64,000 nt of DNA from Neisseria musculi (GTDB lineage Bacteria; Pseudomonadota; Gammaproteobacteria; Burkholderiales; Neisseriaceae): contig NZ_CP060414.2 in NCBI RefSeq assembly GCF_014297595.2, forward strand, positions 682,001 to 746,000, written 5' to 3'. The notes beneath the pieces are model-generated. The model saw only the letters and a program-made list of their open reading frames with translations. It was not told the DNA's origin and did not search any database. Numbering within the stretch: position 1 is the stretch's first letter; each line of letters opens with the position of its first letter. The translations under genes were made by a program, and so were the position numbers. Positions 17,769 to 28,210 of the stretch are shown piece after piece.

Positions 17769-19199
17769 ATGACCTGGGAAACCGTAATCGGGCTGGAAAT
17801 CCATGTCCAATTAAACACCAAATCCAAAATTTTCAGCGGTGCGCCGACTGCTTTCGGCGCCGAGCCGAATGCGCACGCGAGTGTGGTGGAGTGCGCACTG
17901 CCGGGCGTGCTGCCGGTGATGAACCGTGAAGTGGTGGAAAAGGCCATCAAACTGGGCTTGGCGCTGGATGCCCAAATCAACCGCAAAAATGTGTTCGACC
18001 GCAAAAATTATTTTTATCCCGATTTGCCCAAAGGCTATCAAATCAGCCAGTTGGATCTGCCGATTGTAGAGCACGGCAAGCTGGAAATCGTGGTGGGCGG
18101 GGAGGTGAAAACCATCAATGTTACCCGTGCACATATGGAAGAAGATGCCGGCAAATCGGTGCACGAAGGTTTGAACGGTGCAACCGGCATCGATTTAAAC
18201 CGTGCCGGTACGCCGCTTTTGGAGGTGGTGTCCGAGCCGGAAATCCGATCTGCCGCCGAGGCGGTGGCTTATGCTAAGGCGCTGCACAGTTTGGTAACCT
18301 GGCTGGATATTTGTGACGGCAATATGGCCGAGGGTTCGTTCCGCATTGATGCCAATGTGTCGGTGCGCCCGAAAGGGCAGGCCGAGTTCGGCACCCGCCG
18401 TGAAATTAAAAACCTCAATTCGTTCCGCTTTTTGGAGCAGGCGATTAATTATGAAGTGGAAAGCCAGATCGAAATCATCGAAGACGGCGGCAAAGTGCAG
18501 CAGGCAACCATGTTGTTCGACCCCGATAAAGGCGAAACCCGGGTGATGCGTTTGAAAGAAGATGCGCACGATTACCGCTATTTTCCCGACCCCGACCTGC
18601 TGCCGGTGATTATTTCAGACGGCCTGTTTCAAAAAGTGAAAGCAGAAATGCCCAAGCTGCCAAGAGAAATGGCGGCTCAGTTTGAGGCAGATTACGGCAT
18701 CAGCAGCTACGATGCCCGCCTGCTTACGGCAAGCCGTGCCCAGGCAGCGTTTTTCGAGCAAACGGCGCAACTTGGCGGGCAGGGCAAACTGGCAGCCAAC
18801 TGGATGAACGGCGAATTGGCTGCTGCGTTGAATAAAGAAGGTTTGAGTTTGGAAGAAAGCCCGATCCAACCCGAGCGGCTGGCCGGCCTGACGGCAAAAA
18901 TTGCTGATGGAACACTCAGCAATAAGCTGGCCAAACAGGTGTTTGAAGCGATGTGGGGCAGCAATCTGAGTGCAGACGCCGTCATTGAGCGCGACGGCTT
19001 GAAGCAGATAACCGACACCGGTGCCATTGAAAAAATCATCGATGAGGTGTTGGCAGGCAATGCCAAATCGGTTGAGGAATACCGGTCAGGCAAAGAAAAA
19101 GCCTTTAATGCATTGGTGGGGCAGGTGATGAAAGCCAGCAAAGGTAAGGCCAACCCGCAGCAAGTTCGGGAGATGATGAAAACAAAGCTGGCCGGTTGA
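17769..19199 (+). CDS. gatB: Asp-tRNA(Asn)/Glu-tRNA(Gln) amidotransferase subunit B
   Basis: The 476-residue kinase subunit begins [20 protein letters not shown]. It contains [15 protein letters not shown] and [14 protein letters not shown] from the cradle domain, and a YqeY-like tRNA-binding C-terminus ([20 protein letters not shown]). It phosphorylates the misacylated tRNA carboxyl before amidation by GatA. It carries its own AT-rich upstream region (17709-17768) with AGAAAGACTCCT as ribosome site, since it is no longer next to gatCA. Confidence 0.97.
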   Translation: MTWETVIGLEIHVQLNTKSKIFSGAPTAFGAEPNAHASVVECALPGVLPVMNREVVEKAIKLGLALDAQINRKNVFDRKNYFYPDLPKGYQISQLDLPIVEHGKLEIVVGGEVKTINVTRAHMEEDAGKSVHEGLNGATGIDLNRAGTPLLEVVSEPEIRSAAEAVAYAKALHSLVTWLDICDGNMAEGSFRIDANVSVRPKGQAEFGTRREIKNLNSFRFLEQAINYEVESQIEIIEDGGKVQQATMLFDPDKGETRVMRLKEDAHDYRYFPDPDLLPVIISDGLFQKVKAEMPKLPREMAAQFEADYGISSYDARLLTASRAQAAFFEQTAQLGGQGKLAANWMNGELAAALNKEGLSLEESPIQPERLAGLTAKIADGTLSNKLAKQVFEAMWGSNLSADAVIERDGLKQITDTGAIEKIIDEVLAGNAKSVEEYRSGKEKAFNALVGQVMKASKGKANPQQVREMMKTKLAG

Positions 19200-19500
19200 A
19201 ATGGTTTTCAGACGGCCTGAGTTAGACAATTGCGGCGTTGTTTATACTTTTTGCTTTTTTCCTGAAGCCCTGTTTTTGGTTTTTTGAGGGTTATCGAGAA
19301 TGCTGATAGGCACGGTTATCTTCGGCATGCATTAAGTTTGCGAAGCCAAACCATCGTTATCCGGCGAAAAACAAAATCTGTTGGGTAAAGAGTGTGGGCA
19401 AGCCGGCCTTTTCCAATGCCGTCTGAAAGGTTTAAATACTGCGCTTGCGTTAATAATGTTTTTTTAATGCTGCAAAGTCTCCTGCCTCATTGCAAGGATA
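19200..19500. other. Intergenic region downstream of gatB
   Basis: Holds an uptake sequence directly after gatB (TTTTCAGACGGCCT, 19204-19217) and one of the rare ATGCCGTCTGAA copies (about 19419). No convincing gene. Confidence 0.5.
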
Positions 19501-19529
19501 AGCGGCCGGATGGTTTCTATCCGGCCGCT
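19501..19529 (+). terminator. Strong GC-rich hairpin
   Basis: AGCGGCCGGAT and ATCCGGCCGCT form an 11-bp perfect stem with a 7-base loop, followed by GTGTTTTATTT. Not built from uptake sequences. It could end a transcript from gatB or a small unannotated RNA in 19.2-19.5 kb. Confidence 0.6.
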
Positions 19530-19727
19530 GTGTTTTATTTGACCGTTACACAATGAACCCTGCTTACGGTCATACAGGGTTATAGTGCGGCACTACCTTT
19601 GCGGTATCTGTCTGCAACCTGCTGCTGTGCCGGAAATTATCTGAATCCGCTGCCGGTAAGCCGGCAGGCAGTTTGGCCGGTTTTGGTATTACGGAAGATA
19701 TTTTTGAGCGGCAACTGTTTCGTTTGG

Positions 19728-21881
19728 TCAAACCCGCATGATATGCTGCACCTGTGGGATGGCGTGCAGGGCGCGGATAATTTCGTTGAGCTGTTCGGTG
19801 TTTTTTACTTTCAGGAAGAATTTGAATTCGATAAATCCCTCGGTGCCGGGCTGTTTTTGCGGTGTTTCCACTGATTCGATGTCTGCGCCGGATGTTGAAA
19901 TTGCCTGAGCCATCGAAGCCAACAGGCCGCGGGTGTCGCGGGAGCCAACAATCAGTGTGGTATGGAAATTTTGGTCGGTGATGTTTTCCCAGTCGGCATC
20001 AAGATGCAGGTTGGGGTCGGCTTTCAGCATATTGGGGCAGGTGTCGCGGTGGATAACCAAACCCTGGCCTTTAACCAGCAGGGCGCGGACGGCATCGCCG
20101 GGCAGGGGTTGGCAGCATTGCGCCAACTGTATTCTGCCGGTTTCGCTGCCGTTTATTTTAATCGGACTCAGACGGACTTCTCCGCCGAAATGTTCTCCCG
20201 CCAACCCGGCTATGTGCATAGCTACGGTAACGGGCAGGGTATGGCCCATGCCGACATTGTAGAGCACATCTTCAAATGTAGTTTGTTTGTTGTTAAGGTC
20301 TTCCAGATATTTTTCTTTCAGGCCGTCTGAAAGCAGGATATTCTGCGGCAGCAGGCTGGAAAGGGCTTTTTGCAGCAGACTTTCTCCCAACATAACGGCA
20401 TCTTTGCGGTTCATGTTTTTGATGTAGTTGCGGATGGCGCTGCGGGCGCGGCTGGATACGGCAAAATTCAGCCATGCGGGGTTGGGTTTGGCCTGCTCGG
20501 AGGTGATGATTTCGACTGAGTCGCCGGTTTTCAGTTTGGTGCGCAGCGGCATCATGGTGTTGTTGATGCGCGCGGCTACGGTGCGGTGTCCGATGTCGGT
20601 ATGCACGGCATAGGCGAAATCGATTGGGGTGGCACCTTTGGGTAGCGCCAGAATTTTTCCTTTCGGGGTTAGGATATACACTTCGTTGGGGAATAAATCG
20701 ACTTTGACGGCTTCAAAAAATTCCATGGCATTGGCGCTGCCGGCTTGCAGGTCGAGAATATTTTTCAACCAGCGGTCGGTGTGCAGCGTGGCTTGGTCGA
20801 TGGTGTTTTTGCCGGATTTGTAGATCCAGTGGCCGGCAACTCCGCCTTCGGCTACCGCATCCATTTCCCAAGTGCGTATCTGCACTTCGATAGGTAGGCC
20901 GTAGGGGCCGACCAGCGTGGTGTGCAGGCTTTGATAGCCGTTGCTTTTGGGTATGGCGATATAGTCTTTAAAACGGCCGGGTTTGGGTTGATAGAGGCTG
21001 TGCAGGGCGCCGAGTGCGGCATAACAGGCGGGAATGCTGTTTACAATCACGCGGAAGCCGTAAATATCCATCACATCGGCAAAGCGCAGATTTTTAGACT
21101 GCATTTTCTGATGAATGCTGTAAAGGTTTTTTTCACGGCCTTTGATTTTGGCTTCGATATTGGCATCAACCAAACGCACACTGAAGGCCCGCAACACTTT
21201 GCCCACCACATCGCGGCGGTTGCGGCGGCTGGCCTTCATGGCTTTTTGCAGGGTTGCGTAGCGGCGCGGGTGCAGGTTTTGGAAAGATAAGTCCTGCAAT
21301 TCCTGATAGGCATTGTTCAGGCCGATGCGGTTGGCAATTTGGGCATAGGTTTCAAGGGTTTCCTGCGCGATGCGGCGGCGTTTTTCGGGGCGCATCGAAC
21401 CGAGTGTGCGCATATTGTGCAGGCGGTCGGCAAGTTTGACCACAATCACGCGTACATCTTTGGTCATGGCCAAAATCAATTTGCGGAAGCTCTCGGCTTG
21501 ATGTTCGGCCTTGCTGTTGTATTCAAGCTTTTCAAGCTTGGAGAGGCCATCGACCATTTCGGCGATGGTTTCGCCGAATTCGGCAGCCATTCCGAGCTTG
21601 GTTACGCCGGTGTCTTCGAGCACATCATGCATCACGCCGGCACACAATCCCTGTATGTCCATATGCCAAACCGCCAGCTGTGTGGCAACGGCCAGCGGAT
21701 GGGTGATGTAGGGTTCTCCGCTTTTGCGGGTTTGACCGTCGTGTGCATGAAAGGCGAAAGCGCAGGCTTTTTCAAGCAAATCTTGCTCTTTATTGTCCAA
21801 GTAGAAAGCCGTGCGGAACAGCAGGTTGCGGGCTTCTGTTGTCAGCGGATCATATGGAGCGGTAGGTTGCGGCGCACGCAT
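19728..21881 (-). CDS. spoT: Bifunctional (p)ppGpp synthetase/hydrolase SpoT
   Basis: The 717-residue Rel/Spo protein has a hydrolase HD domain with key residues His61 and His85-Asp86 (MHDVLEDT) intact, a synthetase domain (RFKDYIAIPKSNGYQSLHT), TGS (YILTPKGKILALPKGATPID), helical and C-terminal ACT domains. An intact HD site marks it as SpoT-type rather than the hydrolase-dead RelA. It sets alarmone levels in starvation. rpoZ and gmk lie directly upstream on the same strand, a standard neisserial and enterobacterial arrangement. Confidence 0.95.
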   Translation of the reverse strand: MRAPQPTAPYDPLTTEARNLLFRTAFYLDNKEQDLLEKACAFAFHAHDGQTRKSGEPYITHPLAVATQLAVWHMDIQGLCAGVMHDVLEDTGVTKLGMAAEFGETIAEMVDGLSKLEKLEYNSKAEHQAESFRKLILAMTKDVRVIVVKLADRLHNMRTLGSMRPEKRRRIAQETLETYAQIANRIGLNNAYQELQDLSFQNLHPRRYATLQKAMKASRRNRRDVVGKVLRAFSVRLVDANIEAKIKGREKNLYSIHQKMQSKNLRFADVMDIYGFRVIVNSIPACYAALGALHSLYQPKPGRFKDYIAIPKSNGYQSLHTTLVGPYGLPIEVQIRTWEMDAVAEGGVAGHWIYKSGKNTIDQATLHTDRWLKNILDLQAGSANAMEFFEAVKVDLFPNEVYILTPKGKILALPKGATPIDFAYAVHTDIGHRTVAARINNTMMPLRTKLKTGDSVEIITSEQAKPNPAWLNFAVSSRARSAIRNYIKNMNRKDAVMLGESLLQKALSSLLPQNILLSDGLKEKYLEDLNNKQTTFEDVLYNVGMGHTLPVTVAMHIAGLAGEHFGGEVRLSPIKINGSETGRIQLAQCCQPLPGDAVRALLVKGQGLVIHRDTCPNMLKADPNLHLDADWENITDQNFHTTLIVGSRDTRGLLASMAQAISTSGADIESVETPQKQPGTEGFIEFKFFLKVKNTEQLNEIIRALHAIPQVQHIMRV

Positions 21882-21899
21882 TCAGACGGCCTCATACGG

Positions 21900-22106
21900 T
21901 TATTTGCTGCGTTTGAGCAGCTCTGTGGTAATTTCGCCTGCTGCAATTTCACGCAGAGCGGTAACAGTGGGTTTGTTATTGCGCACATCGTCAACCAGCG
22001 GGGCTGTACCGTTTTCGAGCTGGCGGGCGCGGCGGGCGGCGGTGAGGGTGAGGTCGAAGTGGTTGGGAATTTTGGTAACACAGTCTTCTACGGTGATTCG
22101 TGCCAT
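21900..22106 (-). CDS. rpoZ: RNA polymerase omega subunit
   Basis: A 68-residue protein beginning [20 protein letters not shown], with the omega core [11 protein letters not shown] and [15 protein letters not shown]. Omega assists beta-prime folding and forms a ppGpp site, in keeping with spoT 18 bases downstream. Confidence 0.95.
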   Translation of the reverse strand: MARITVEDCVTKIPNHFDLTLTAARRARQLENGTAPLVDDVRNNKPTVTALREIAAGEITTELLKRSK

Positions 22107-22180
22107 TTTGTCAGATGCTTTCTCGTGATAAACGGTTTAAAGAAATGTTAAAAGAAATAGGGATATATTGTCGCTGTTTT

Positions 22181-22798
22181 TTAAGAATTTTCCAACAGAT
22201 TTTCCACAAACAGCTGTTGCGAAGACTGTTTGAGACGGTGTGATTTAATGATAGAGAGCAAATCGGCTTCAGCCTCGGCCAAGTCATTGTTTACGACCAC
22301 ATAATCGAACAAAAACGCCTGTTCGATTTCGCAACGGGCTTTGCTCAAACGCTTGACCACCACTTCGGCTGTATCGGTACCGCGGCCGGTCAGCCGCTCG
22401 GCCAAAGCTTGAAACGAAGGCGGCAGAATGAAAATGCTGCATACATCGGGCCACACGCGGCGCACCTGCTCGGCACCTTGGATATCGATTTCCAAAATAA
22501 CATCATAGCCTTGAGAGCGCAGCAGGTTTACGCCTTCCACGCTGGTGCCGTAATAATTGTCAAACACTTTGGCATGCTCGAGAAAAGCATTTTCGCTGAT
22601 CATCTGCTCAAATTCTGCGGTATCGACAAAATAATACTGGCAGCCGTGTTTCTCGCCGGTTCTCGGCGCACGGGTGGTGTGGGAAACCGATACACGGATG
22701 TCGCCGTGGTGTTCGGTGAGGCGGGAGACCAGCGTGGTTTTACCGGTGCCGGAAGCAGCGGAAATAATAAAAATATTGCCTTTGGAAGATGCTTGCAT
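22181..22798 (-). CDS. gmk: Guanylate kinase
   Basis: A 205-residue enzyme with the P-loop SAASGTGKTTLVSRL, GMP-binding SHTTRAPRTGEKHG, and VDTAEFEQMI. It converts GMP to GDP with ATP. The ATG at 22798 (MQASSKGN) is preferred over an upstream in-frame start because it gives the usual length. First gene of gmk-rpoZ-spoT; apt is divergent, with 124 bases between. Confidence 0.95.
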   Translation of the reverse strand: MQASSKGNIFIISAASGTGKTTLVSRLTEHHGDIRVSVSHTTRAPRTGEKHGCQYYFVDTAEFEQMISENAFLEHAKVFDNYYGTSVEGVNLLRSQGYDVILEIDIQGAEQVRRVWPDVCSIFILPPSFQALAERLTGRGTDTAEVVVKRLSKARCEIEQAFLFDYVVVNNDLAEAEADLLSIIKSHRLKQSSQQLFVENLLENS

Positions 22799-22922
22799 GA
22801 TAAGGGTCAAGAAAGGGAGATTGCCGCTTATTATGCCACAGCGGCAGATGGGGCGACAACGGGAACAAAGCTTTGCTACAATCAACTATTTATTGACTAT
22901 CAAAGTTTAGGGCAAGATTGAT

Positions 22923-23489
22923 ATGCTGATTCATCCCGATGTGATGGGCGTGGGCAAGTTGTATGAAAAAATCCGCAAAGTGCCGGATTGGCCGAAAAAA
23001 GGCATTTTATTTCATGATATTACGCCTGTATTGCAAAGCCCAGAATATTTCCGCTTATTGGTAGATTTACTGGTTTACCGCTATATGGGGCAGAAAATCG
23101 ATGTGGTGGCCGGCTTGGACGCACGCGGATTCATTATTGGGGCAGCTTTGGCTTACCAATTAAATGTAGGGTTCGTACCCATTCGCAAAAAAGGCAAACT
23201 GCCGTTTGAAACGCTGTCGCAAAGCTACGCATTGGAATATGGAGAGGCAACGGTAGAAATCCATACCGATGCCGTTCAGAAAGGCGCACGGGTGTTGCTG
23301 GTCGATGATTTGGTGGCTACTGGCGGCACCATGCAGGCAGGCATTGAATTGATCCGCAAACTCGGCGGCAAAATCATCGAAGCAGCCGCGATTCTCGAGT
23401 TTACCGATCTGCCCGGCGGGGCCGATATCCGCACCCGTGGTGTGCCGCTGTTTACGCTTTATCAAAACGAAGGAGCCATGCCCGATTAA
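22923..23489 (+). CDS. apt: Adenine phosphoribosyltransferase
   Basis: A 188-residue type I phosphoribosyltransferase. [16 protein letters not shown] is the PRPP loop, [17 protein letters not shown] the adenine-side region. It salvages adenine to AMP in one step. Monocistronic, ended by a hairpin at 23.5 kb. Confidence 0.95.
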   Translation: MLIHPDVMGVGKLYEKIRKVPDWPKKGILFHDITPVLQSPEYFRLLVDLLVYRYMGQKIDVVAGLDARGFIIGAALAYQLNVGFVPIRKKGKLPFETLSQSYALEYGEATVEIHTDAVQKGARVLLVDDLVATGGTMQAGIELIRKLGGKIIEAAAILEFTDLPGGADIRTRGVPLFTLYQNEGAMPD

Positions 23490-23522
23490 TTATTCTGCTT
23501 CGACATAATGGTTTTGGGATGA

Positions 23523-23560
23523 ACACAAGCCGTCTGAAACTGTTTTTAGACGGCTTGTGT
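23523..23560. terminator. Terminator between apt and the porin gene
   Basis: ACACAAGCCGTCT and AGACGGCTTGTGT form a 13-bp stem; a bidirectional end for two converging genes. The arms contain a degenerate uptake sequence. Confidence 0.8.
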
Positions 23561-23580
23561 TTGTATAACTCTATACAGGC

Positions 23581-24678
23581 TTAGAATTTGTATTCAATTT
23601 GGCCGCGCACTACGTTGACATCTTGTTTGCTATTGCCCGCGGTAGCGTTGACTTGTTTGCCGTGCAGGTAGAACGCGTTGAGTTTGAAATTTTTGTAGGG
23701 AACGTAGTTCATGCCGATTTGTGCGCCTTGTACGTTTTTGCTGTAGTCTTCAACCGAAGAGATGCCCGACATTGCGCCAACGCGGCGCAGATTGAAGAAT
23801 ACATCATAAGAATTGCGGGTTGCCCAGTCGGCATTTTTGAATTTTACGCCGGCAAATATTCCATCGGGCGATACTTTTTTACCCGCGCTGTCTTTAACGC
23901 CGGTGAGGTTGGAGCGGCTGTAGGCTGCCATTGCGCCCCAGGTGTCGTTAAATTTTACATCGGCGCCGATTTCGCCGAAAACGGCATTTTTGCGGCTGTT
24001 GTCGGGCTGTTTCACATTATCCAGATAAACGGCGGTGGCGCCGATATTGACTTTGTCGCTCAGGGGAACCACGGTTTGTGCGGAAACCATCATCTCGCGG
24101 CGTACTTCTACACCCCAAGGGTTGTCGTTTAAATGTTTGGTTACGCGGGCAACGGCAACTTTGGTGGGGAATTTGTAGTCGAAAAACAATTCGCCGCCGG
24201 TTACTTCGTTATCAAGCACGCGGCCGTATGAAGAAAATGCGCCGAATTTGCCAACGCGCGCTTTGATTTTGTCGTACACGGTGCCCTCGGCATAGAGTTT
24301 GTTCATGGGCACATCATGGTCGCCGTTGAATTTGCCGGTTTCCAGGTCGATTTGGGGCTCGATTTGGGTAACGATTTTCCAATCTTTATAAATGCGTGCA
24401 GAAAGCCATAAATCGGCGTTGAGATGGCTGACGGTGTTGTTGGCGGGGTTGGGTACGGCCGTGTAGCTGGCGGCGGTGTCGCCTGCATCGGCGCGGGCAC
24501 GGATGGTGCCGTGGATGCCGAGGCGGTCGGGGATAATGTTGAAATCCCGCGATGCGCGTTTTGCTCCGGCATTGACATAATCATCGGTAGTGGTCAGTGC
24601 GGCATCTGTGTTGGCTGCAAAAGCGGGTGCGGCAAAAAGAGAGGCACACAGAAAAGACAGGATTTTCTTAGCGTTCAT
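23581..24678 (-). CDS. Outer-membrane porin-like protein
   Basis: A 365-residue precursor with signal peptide MNAKKILSFLCASLFAAPAFA and a beta-rich mature part that alternates hydrophobic and polar residues, ending in the outer-membrane signal -QIEYKF (C-terminal Phe). It resembles putative gram-negative porins of the DUF3573-like/putative-porin group rather than PorA/PorB. The start at 24678 is chosen for the signal peptide. An imperfect palindrome lies about 105 bases upstream. Substrate unknown. Confidence 0.8.
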   Translation of the reverse strand: MNAKKILSFLCASLFAAPAFAANTDAALTTTDDYVNAGAKRASRDFNIIPDRLGIHGTIRARADAGDTAASYTAVPNPANNTVSHLNADLWLSARIYKDWKIVTQIEPQIDLETGKFNGDHDVPMNKLYAEGTVYDKIKARVGKFGAFSSYGRVLDNEVTGGELFFDYKFPTKVAVARVTKHLNDNPWGVEVRREMMVSAQTVVPLSDKVNIGATAVYLDNVKQPDNSRKNAVFGEIGADVKFNDTWGAMAAYSRSNLTGVKDSAGKKVSPDGIFAGVKFKNADWATRNSYDVFFNLRRVGAMSGISSVEDYSKNVQGAQIGMNYVPYKNFKLNAFYLHGKQVNATAGNSKQDVNVVRGQIEYKF

Positions 24679-24781
24679 ATTATGCTCCGAAGTTGGAAAA
24701 AGTAGCAGTGTCGAAATCAAATTGCCCGAGCACTCAAGCGATGCCGGACGGGATGCAGGAAAGCAGACGTTTGTTTTGTAA

Positions 24782-24799
24782 AATGACATCGGTGTCATT
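24782..24799. promoter_or_regulatory. Palindrome upstream of the porin gene
   Basis: AATGACATCGGTGTCATT has 7-base arms (AATGACA/TGTCATT) around TCGG, a shape typical of an operator for a dimeric regulator. The regulator is not identified. Confidence 0.4.
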
Positions 24800-25582
24800 G
24801 TCTGTTTTTTAAAAACGGTTGCGTTTTCAAGCCGTTTTTTTAAGTTTTTTTATGGTTGCTATCGTATTGAAAATAAGTGTTGCCCGTCAAGCACTTTAAA
24901 AAAACATTGCAGTTTGACGGGCGTTTTTTTTGATATGCGTCAATATAAAAATACCAGGCAGATGATTGCGGCTTGCTGCAAGGCTGCCGGTTTTTGTGAT
25001 ATTGCGGGTAATAAGCCTGTATCGGCCTTATTGGGGTTGTTTGACACTGTCTGAATCGGAATTTGAAGCCGTCTGAACAGCGGATTGGATAAAGCAGAAA
25101 TCAAGGGGGGATATGGTTTTCAAACGGCCTGTTCGGGCGGACTGTTCAGATGGTTTCAAAAATCTTCGAATGATTTTTCAGACGGCCTGCGGGTGTTTTT
25201 TAAGAAGGAGTAAGCGGCGTTTCAAATGTTTTCAGATGTTTTCAGAAGCTTGGGGATCGCGGGGAAGTGGAAATGTGTAGCGCAGGGTTTGCCGGGCAGG
25301 GCGGCCGTGTATGGTAGGGCAGTCGGCATCATCGGTTTGCCGGAAAAGGGGCGGGTTTGAGCGGTGCCATACTGCAATAGCCCAACGCTGCCGGTAGTGA
25401 TTCGTGCTATAATTTCGGCCTTTATGGCGGCGGCCGCATTCCCATATTGCCGGTTGGGCAATTTATCTGCCGGGTTGATAACCGGTCGGTATGATTGGGA
25501 ACGGGGCAGGCCGTGATTTTTGACAGGGCAGTGTTCAAGCGCTGCCCTGAATTTCGAATATCTGCAAATAAGGTTTGGAATC
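24800..25582. other. Long intergenic region between the porin gene and ybiT
   Basis: Contains several T-rich tracts, an inverted repeat GCCCGTCAA/TTGACGGGC (24882-24890 and 24913-24921) followed by GTTTTTTT, and uptake sequences at about 25067 and 25178 plus a variant (CAAACGGCCT) near 25120. No convincing protein or RNA gene is seen. The ybiT promoter should lie at the right end. Confidence 0.5.
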
Positions 25583-27211
25583 ATGATTTCTACCAACGGT
25601 GTTACCATGCAGTTTGGCGCAAAGCCGCTGTTTGAGAATGTGTCTGTCAAATTCGGCGAAGGCAACCGCTACGGCCTGATTGGTGCCAACGGCTCGGGAA
25701 AGTCAACCTTTATGAAAATCTTGGGGGGGGACTTGGAGCCGACCAGTGGTGAAGTGGCGGTTGAAAACGGCGTGCGCTTGGGCAAACTGCGTCAAGACCA
25801 ATTTGCTTATGAAGATATGCGCGTGCTGGATGTGGTGATGATGGGACACGCTGAAATGTGGGCGGCGATGACCGAGCGTGATGCGATTTATGCCAATCTC
25901 GAAGCCACCGAAGACGACTATATGAAAGCAGCCGAGTTGGAGGCCAAGTTTGCCGAATACGATGGCTATACTGCCGAAGCGCGCGCTGCTGAGCTGTTGA
26001 GCGGTGTGGGTATCGAAGAACCGCTGCACAACGCGCAAATGAGCGAAGTTGCTCCCGGCTTCAAACTGCGCGTGCTGCTGGCGCAGGCATTGTTTTCCAA
26101 GCCTGATGTGCTGCTTTTGGACGAGCCGACCAACAATTTGGACATCAACACCATCCGCTGGCTCGAAGGTGTGCTCAATCAATACGATTCGACCATGATT
26201 ATCATCAGCCACGACCGCCATTTTTTAAACGAAGTGTGCACACACATGGCCGATGTGGACTATAACAGCATCACCATCTACCCCGGCAACTATGACGACT
26301 ATATGCTTGCTTCGGCGCAATCGCGCGAACGTGCCATGCGCGATAATGCCAAGGCCAAAGAAAAACTGCAGGAATTGCAGGAATTCGTGGCGCGCTTTTC
26401 GGCCAACAAATCCAAAGCCCGCCAGGCAACCAGCCGTCTGAAACAGGCCGACAAAATCAAATCCGAAATGGTGGAAGTCAAACCCTCGACCCGCCAAAAC
26501 CCGTATATCCGCTTTGAAACCGATGAGAAATCGAAGCTGCACCGCCAAGCTGTGGAAGTGCAGGGCTTGGGCAAGCGTTTTGAAAAGCCATTGTTTAAAA
26601 ACCTGGGCTTTATCCTTGAGGCAGGCGAGCGTCTGGCCGTTATCGGCCCCAACGGTGCGGGCAAATCCACCCTGCTGAAGCTGTTGGCCGGCGCGTTCGA
26701 CAGCCGCTGTTCAGACGGCCTCAGTGCCGATTCGGGCAGCGTCAAATGGGCGGAAAAAGCCCATGTGGGCTATTATCCGCAAGATCACGAAAACGATTTC
26801 GATGTGGATATGAACCTGACCGAATGGATGCGCCAATGGAGCGGGGAGGGCGATGATGAGCAGACGGTGCGCGGTACGCTGGGGCGGCTGCTGTTCGGCA
26901 GCAACGATGTGGTAAAGCAGGTGCAGGTGCTCTCCGGCGGTGAAAAAGGCCGTATGCTCTATGGCAAACTGATTTTGCTGAAACCCAATGTGCTGATTAT
27001 GGACGAGCCCACCAACCATATGGATATGGAAAGCATCGAATCGCTGAATATGGCGCTGGAAAAATATCGAGGCACATTGATTTTCGTATCCCACGACCGT
27101 CAGTTTGTTTCATCACTGGCCACCCAGATTATCGAGCTGGACGGACAAGGCGGCTACGAGCATTACTTGGGCGGTTATGAAAGCTATCTGGAGAAAAAAG
27201 GCTTGGCGTAA
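25583..27211 (+). CDS. ybiT: ABC-F ATPase YbiT
   Basis: A 542-residue soluble tandem ATPase, with [20 protein letters not shown] at the start and Walker [10 protein letters not shown] and GPNGAGKST. The second signature is LSGGEKGRM, while the first half has [11 protein letters not shown] in its place, which is typical of the YbiT subgroup. Walker B is [11 protein letters not shown] and [11 protein letters not shown]. The linker (about residues 245-310) is charged and helical. ABC-F proteins act on the ribosomal E site and are not transporters. ATG 25583 follows AAGG at 25571-25574. Confidence 0.94.
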   Translation: MISTNGVTMQFGAKPLFENVSVKFGEGNRYGLIGANGSGKSTFMKILGGDLEPTSGEVAVENGVRLGKLRQDQFAYEDMRVLDVVMMGHAEMWAAMTERDAIYANLEATEDDYMKAAELEAKFAEYDGYTAEARAAELLSGVGIEEPLHNAQMSEVAPGFKLRVLLAQALFSKPDVLLLDEPTNNLDINTIRWLEGVLNQYDSTMIIISHDRHFLNEVCTHMADVDYNSITIYPGNYDDYMLASAQSRERAMRDNAKAKEKLQELQEFVARFSANKSKARQATSRLKQADKIKSEMVEVKPSTRQNPYIRFETDEKSKLHRQAVEVQGLGKRFEKPLFKNLGFILEAGERLAVIGPNGAGKSTLLKLLAGAFDSRCSDGLSADSGSVKWAEKAHVGYYPQDHENDFDVDMNLTEWMRQWSGEGDDEQTVRGTLGRLLFGSNDVVKQVQVLSGGEKGRMLYGKLILLKPNVLIMDEPTNHMDMESIESLNMALEKYRGTLIFVSHDRQFVSSLATQIIELDGQGGYEHYLGGYESYLEKKGLA

Positions 27212-27238
27212 CCCCATCTCCGTGCCCGAAATAACCTG

Positions 27239-27267
27239 AGGCCGTCTGAAACCTTTCAGACGGCCTT
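27239..27267 (+). terminator. Uptake-sequence terminator after ybiT
   Basis: AGGCCGTCTGAAA and TTTCAGACGGCCT with a minimal loop. Confidence 0.75.
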
Positions 27268-27297
27268 GATGCTGCAAGATAACGGAGCAAACACGTC

Positions 27298-27955
27298 ATG
27301 CAAACCGCAACCTTAACCGTTGGCAGCAAAACCATCACCGCTTATCTGCCCGAACACCCGCAAACCTCGCCGCTGCTGCTGACGTTTTCAAACAGGCAGG
27401 AATCCGATGCGCTGGCGGAGCTCACCGGCGGGCAGCCATCGATGAACCGGTTTGGGAACACGCGTTCACACCGTGGCCGGCGCCTCGTGCCTTCAGGCAG
27501 GCTCCTGACTTTGGCGGTAGTGCAGATGCTTATCTTGAATGGATTGCCATTGACGTTTTGCCCGCAATTGAAAAACAGTTCGGCCTGAACCCTTTATGGC
27601 GGGGTGTGTTGGGTTATTCTTTGGCAGGGTTGTTCGCCGCCTATTGCTCCTACCGCCGGTTTTTGTTTAACCGTATGGCCGCTGTTTCTGCATCGCTGTG
27701 GTTTGACGGCTGGCAGCAGTTTGCCGCCGCAAACACACCGCTTTTTCTGCCCGAATACGCTTATTTTTCAGTGGGCAGCAAAGAAAAAAACGCCAAAAAC
27801 CCACGCTTGGCGCAAATTGAAACCGCCATACTTGCCACACGGCAAAACTGGCAGGCAGCGGGAGCCGTAACGTTTTTTGAGCGTAACAGCGGCGGCCATT
27901 TTGAGAATATAACGCAGCATTTGGTCAAAGCGGCACAATGGCTGCCGGGCCGATA
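27298..27955 (+). pseudogene. Alpha/beta hydrolase (esterase), frameshifted
   Basis: From the ATG at 27298 the first frame reads MQTATLTVGSKTITAYLPEH and ends in unrelated sequence after about residue 45. From about 27432 a second frame carries AAIDEPVWEHAFTPWPAPRA, DAYLEWIAIDVLPAIEKQFG and the nucleophile elbow GYSLAGLFAAY, to a stop at 27955. The joined product of about 218 residues resembles small siderophore-esterase-like hydrolases. A frameshift, probably with a small deletion, near 27430 separates the N-terminal strand from the catalytic part. Confidence 0.7.
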
Positions 27956-28210
27956 GCCGGTTTGTTTTTAAATCATATTTAAAATCATGCTATTGCTGCG
28001 CTGTCTTGCAGTATTCGGCATGATGGCGGGTTTCCTTTCTTCATTTTCGGCAGCGGGCGGCGAACCGCAGCAACACCATAACGGGATGCGGGAACATGCT
28101 TCTGGTTGCGGAATTTCTACTATAGCCTGCATTTGGTCGACTTGCTTGGTTTTTTCAAGCAGATTTGCTGTATTTGTATTTGATGCCGATTGAAATATAT
28201 CCCGCTGGCT

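Noticed and set aside
27987..28193. 68-codon frame with a hydrophobic start
   Set aside because: Lies in a 250-base gap between a pseudogene and the DUF4124 gene. The C-terminal half has no protein character and there is no ribosome site.
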